Origin: Ahrensia sp.
GTDB taxonomy: Bacteria > Pseudomonadota > Alphaproteobacteria > Rhizobiales > Rhizobiaceae
DNA length: 6,440 nucleotides
Assembly (NCBI GenBank): GCA_024639025.1
Contig: JAHEJF010000106.1
Coordinates: 1-6,440, forward strand
Reading direction: 5' to 3'
In this document: in pieces, positions 4,849-6,440 of the stretch
Position numbering within the stretch: the stretch's first letter is position 1
Layout: each line of letters starts with the position of its first letter
The notes under the pieces: model-generated
The model's input: the letters and a program-made list of their open reading frames with translations, nothing else
The model's database searches: none
What the model was told of the DNA's origin: nothing
Made by a program: the position numbers and the translations under genes

Positions 4849-5661
4849 ATGTCCGAACAATCAATTCGTCTGATCGCATTTTTGAGCATTTTTGCAGCGA
4901 TGGCAATCTATGAGCTCTGGTCACCCAGACTGGAGCGTAACGAAATGATCGGTGCACTGAAGTCAAGGCGCTGGTTCACCAATCTGGCGATGGTCATCAT
5001 ATCATCAGTCTGTTTACGCATTTTGTTTCCGGCGGCGGCGGTGGGAACTGCTATCTGGGCACAGGAAACCGGATTTGGGCTGTTCCACATCATTGATTTG
5101 CCTTTGTTGCTGGTTGGAGTCTTTTGCTTTCTTGTGCTGGATTTCGCGGTTTGGCTTGAGCATTTTGCCAGTCACAAGTTCTCAATATTGTGGCGCATTC
5201 ATCGGATGCACCATTCCGATCAGGGATTTGATGTCACAACCGCCTTGCGTTTCCATCCGCTTGAGATTGTGCTGTCCATGTTCTGGAAGGCCCTGATCAT
5301 TGTGCTGCTGGGCGCACCCGTCCTGGCCGTGCTCATATTCGAGATCGTTCTGAACGGTATGGCGATGTTCAACCATGCAAATGCGAAGTTGCCACTCAAG
5401 CTGGATGCGATCCTGAGACGGGTGGTCGTCACGCCCGACATGCATCGCGTGCATCATTCCGCTGTTCAGATTGAGACAGACTCCAATTACGGATTCAACT
5501 TCTCTTTTTGGGATCGAATATTTTCGACCTATATCGCTCAACCCAAAGCCGGTCATGACAAGATGAAAATTGGCCTGGAAGAATATCAAGGCCCAAAAAC
5601 ATCAAATTTGGGATGGGCGTTGCTACTTCCGTTCAGAAAAGTATCACGAAGGGTGCTATAA
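4849..5661 (+). CDS. Sterol desaturase/fatty acid hydroxylase superfamily membrane protein
   Basis: A 270-residue integral membrane non-haem di-iron enzyme; the superfamily hydroxylates or desaturates lipid substrates with O2. Histidine boxes in order: HFASH (105-109, HX3H), HRMHH (118-122, HX2HH) and HRVHH (199-203, HX2HH), with further conserved-looking histidines in FHP (136) and FNHAN (176), so the iron site looks complete. Hydrophobic segments lie at about 5-22, 44-66, 80-103 and 143-170, placing the boxes on the cytoplasmic face. AGAGG (4839-4843), 5 nt upstream, supports the start. The substrate cannot be read from sequence. Bacterial members act on sterols, carotenoids and membrane lipids, including rhizobial ornithine lipids (OlsE-type), so a membrane lipid is the best guess. 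Its stop codon overlaps the convergent binding-protein gene by 6 bp. Confidence 0.9.
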   Translation: MSEQSIRLIAFLSIFAAMAIYELWSPRLERNEMIGALKSRRWFTNLAMVIISSVCLRILFPAAAVGTAIWAQETGFGLFHIIDLPLLLVGVFCFLVLDFAVWLEHFASHKFSILWRIHRMHHSDQGFDVTTALRFHPLEIVLSMFWKALIIVLLGAPVLAVLIFEIVLNGMAMFNHANAKLPLKLDAILRRVVVTPDMHRVHHSAVQIETDSNYGFNFSFWDRIFSTYIAQPKAGHDKMKIGLEEYQGPKTSNLGWALLLPFRKVSRRVL

Positions 5662-6440
5662 CCCGTCAGCATGCGGCGATCTTGGAAAGTATCGTTCGAA
5701 AATCTCCTGATATTTGCCGTTTTCCTCGAGTGTCTTCAAGGCGGCGTTGAGCGCCTGCAGGAGTTGAGTGTCTTCTTTTCGTGTCACAATCGCCATTCCG
5801 ATACCGAAATATTTTTGCGAATAATAGGGTCCGCCAATAAAGGCGCAGCAATTGGCAGCGCTGGGCGAACTGAGCCAAAAGGACGAAGAAACACCATCGA
5901 CAAAGGCCAATTCGGCTTCGCCCGCATTCACAGCCTTGTAGACAGCCTGTGCATCGAGCAATGGCATGGGGATGGATTCGGGAAAGTATTCATTGATCAT
6001 CGCCTCATGCGCTGACTTGGCGACCACCGCAATCGATTTGCCAAGCAATTTTTCCTGCATCGTTGCACCGACACCAAGCTTGGTCTCACGCTTGGCCACG
6101 AATCGACCGGGAAAGCGGAAATAAGGATAGCTGAGCCCGTAATTTTCTCTTTTTGCACCAGAAATAGCGGTGCCGGCGATTATCGCTTCGCCTCGTTTTG
6201 CGTCCAGTGCCGTCTCAATGTTGCGCCAGGGCAATGCCTGTATCTCGCACTTGGATTCAATTCCAAGAACTCCGCAGATCGCGCGGGCCAATTCGACGTT
6301 CATGCCGGTTGGCCGCTTGTTGGCGTCGGCGAAATTGAAAGGCGGAAAATCAAGACTGGTCAGAAAACGCAGGCGCGGCAGCCCGCCGAGCAGCGGCGTG
6401 GTGATCCGCAGTTCGGGATCAAAATAACGCGGCGTACTCT
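5656..6440 (-). CDS. ABC transporter substrate-binding protein, family 3 (amino-acid type), 5' end outside window
   Basis: Periplasmic binding protein that would deliver a polar amino acid or similar small solute to an ABC importer. 260 residues are visible, ending at TAG 5658-5656. The frame stays open to the right edge, so the ATG at 6303 is internal: upstream codons encode LRFLTSLDFPPFNFADA and then RPTGMNVELARAICGVL, the typical first lobe and a near match to the family 3 signature. The two-lobe pattern continues with DAKRGEAIIAGT, SYPYFRFPGRFVAKR, the hinge/second-lobe LLDAQAVYKAVNAGEAELAFVDG in two parts, and the usual C-terminus with LEENGKYQEIFERYF. The signal peptide is not visible. 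No permease or ATPase gene is present in the window, so it is either an orphan or its partners lie to the right. It is convergent with the hydroxylase gene, sharing 6 bp. Confidence 0.9.
   Translation of the reverse strand, partial: STPRYFDPELRITTPLLGGLPRLRFLTSLDFPPFNFADANKRPTGMNVELARAICGVLGIESKCEIQALPWRNIETALDAKRGEAIIAGTAISGAKRENYGLSYPYFRFPGRFVAKRETKLGVGATMQEKLLGKSIAVVAKSAHEAMINEYFPESIPMPLLDAQAVYKAVNAGEAELAFVDGVSSSFWLSSPSAANCCAFIGGPYYSQKYFGIGMAIVTRKEDTQLLQALNAALKTLEENGKYQEIFERYFPRSPHADGL

Noticed and set aside
5182..5589. 135-codon minus-strand open frame antisense to the hydroxylase gene
   Set aside because: It has no family resemblance and lies opposite a well-supported gene with three histidine boxes.
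5656..6303. Binding-protein gene starting at the ATG at 6303
   Set aside because: The same frame stays open to the window edge and encodes the conserved first strand and lobe of the family, so this methionine is internal.

Overview
The window looks like a chromosomal stretch from an alphaproteobacterium, most probably Rhizobiales. The evidence is protein style, not a database search: a class I lysyl-tRNA synthetase (the usual form in Alphaproteobacteria), a long HTH + S24 peptidase regulator next to it, a TerB-like protein, and a family 3 solute-binding protein with the residues expected of rhizobial homologues. Base composition looks even, and I see no mobile element, CRISPR array, tRNA or rRNA. 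Most of it reads as core genome.

Layout. 1-217 (-) is the 5' end of a DEAD-box RNA helicase gene that runs off the left edge. 218-761 is a 544-bp divergent regulatory region with many inverted repeats and no convincing gene. 762-971 (+) is a CspA-family cold-shock protein. 1114-1730 (+) is a 2-hydroxychromene-2-carboxylate isomerase/DsbA-family gene split by a one-base frameshift near 1152. 1805-2518 (+) is a LexA/CI-like S24 regulator with its serine-lysine dyad intact. 2532-4205 (-) is class I lysyl-tRNA synthetase, convergent with the regulator across 13 bp. 4345-4758 (+) is a TerB-like protein divergent from it. 4849-5661 (+) is a membrane di-iron hydroxylase of the sterol desaturase family. 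5656-6440 (-) is an amino-acid-type periplasmic binding protein whose start lies beyond the right edge and whose stop overlaps the hydroxylase stop by 6 bp.

How the genes fit together. The clearest functional unit is the divergent pair of DEAD-box helicase and cold-shock protein. Both remodel RNA, and both families are commonly cold-induced with long structured leaders. Their shared intergenic region holds a good -35 for the helicase direction, a hairpin plus T-run resembling an intrinsic terminator inside the helicase leader, and nested TTGCCG/CGGCAA inverted repeats between or around the two candidate promoters. The other genes look like independent units without an evident shared pathway. 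No novel multi-gene system is visible. The observations most worth a second look are the helicase/csp regulatory region and the isomerase frameshift.
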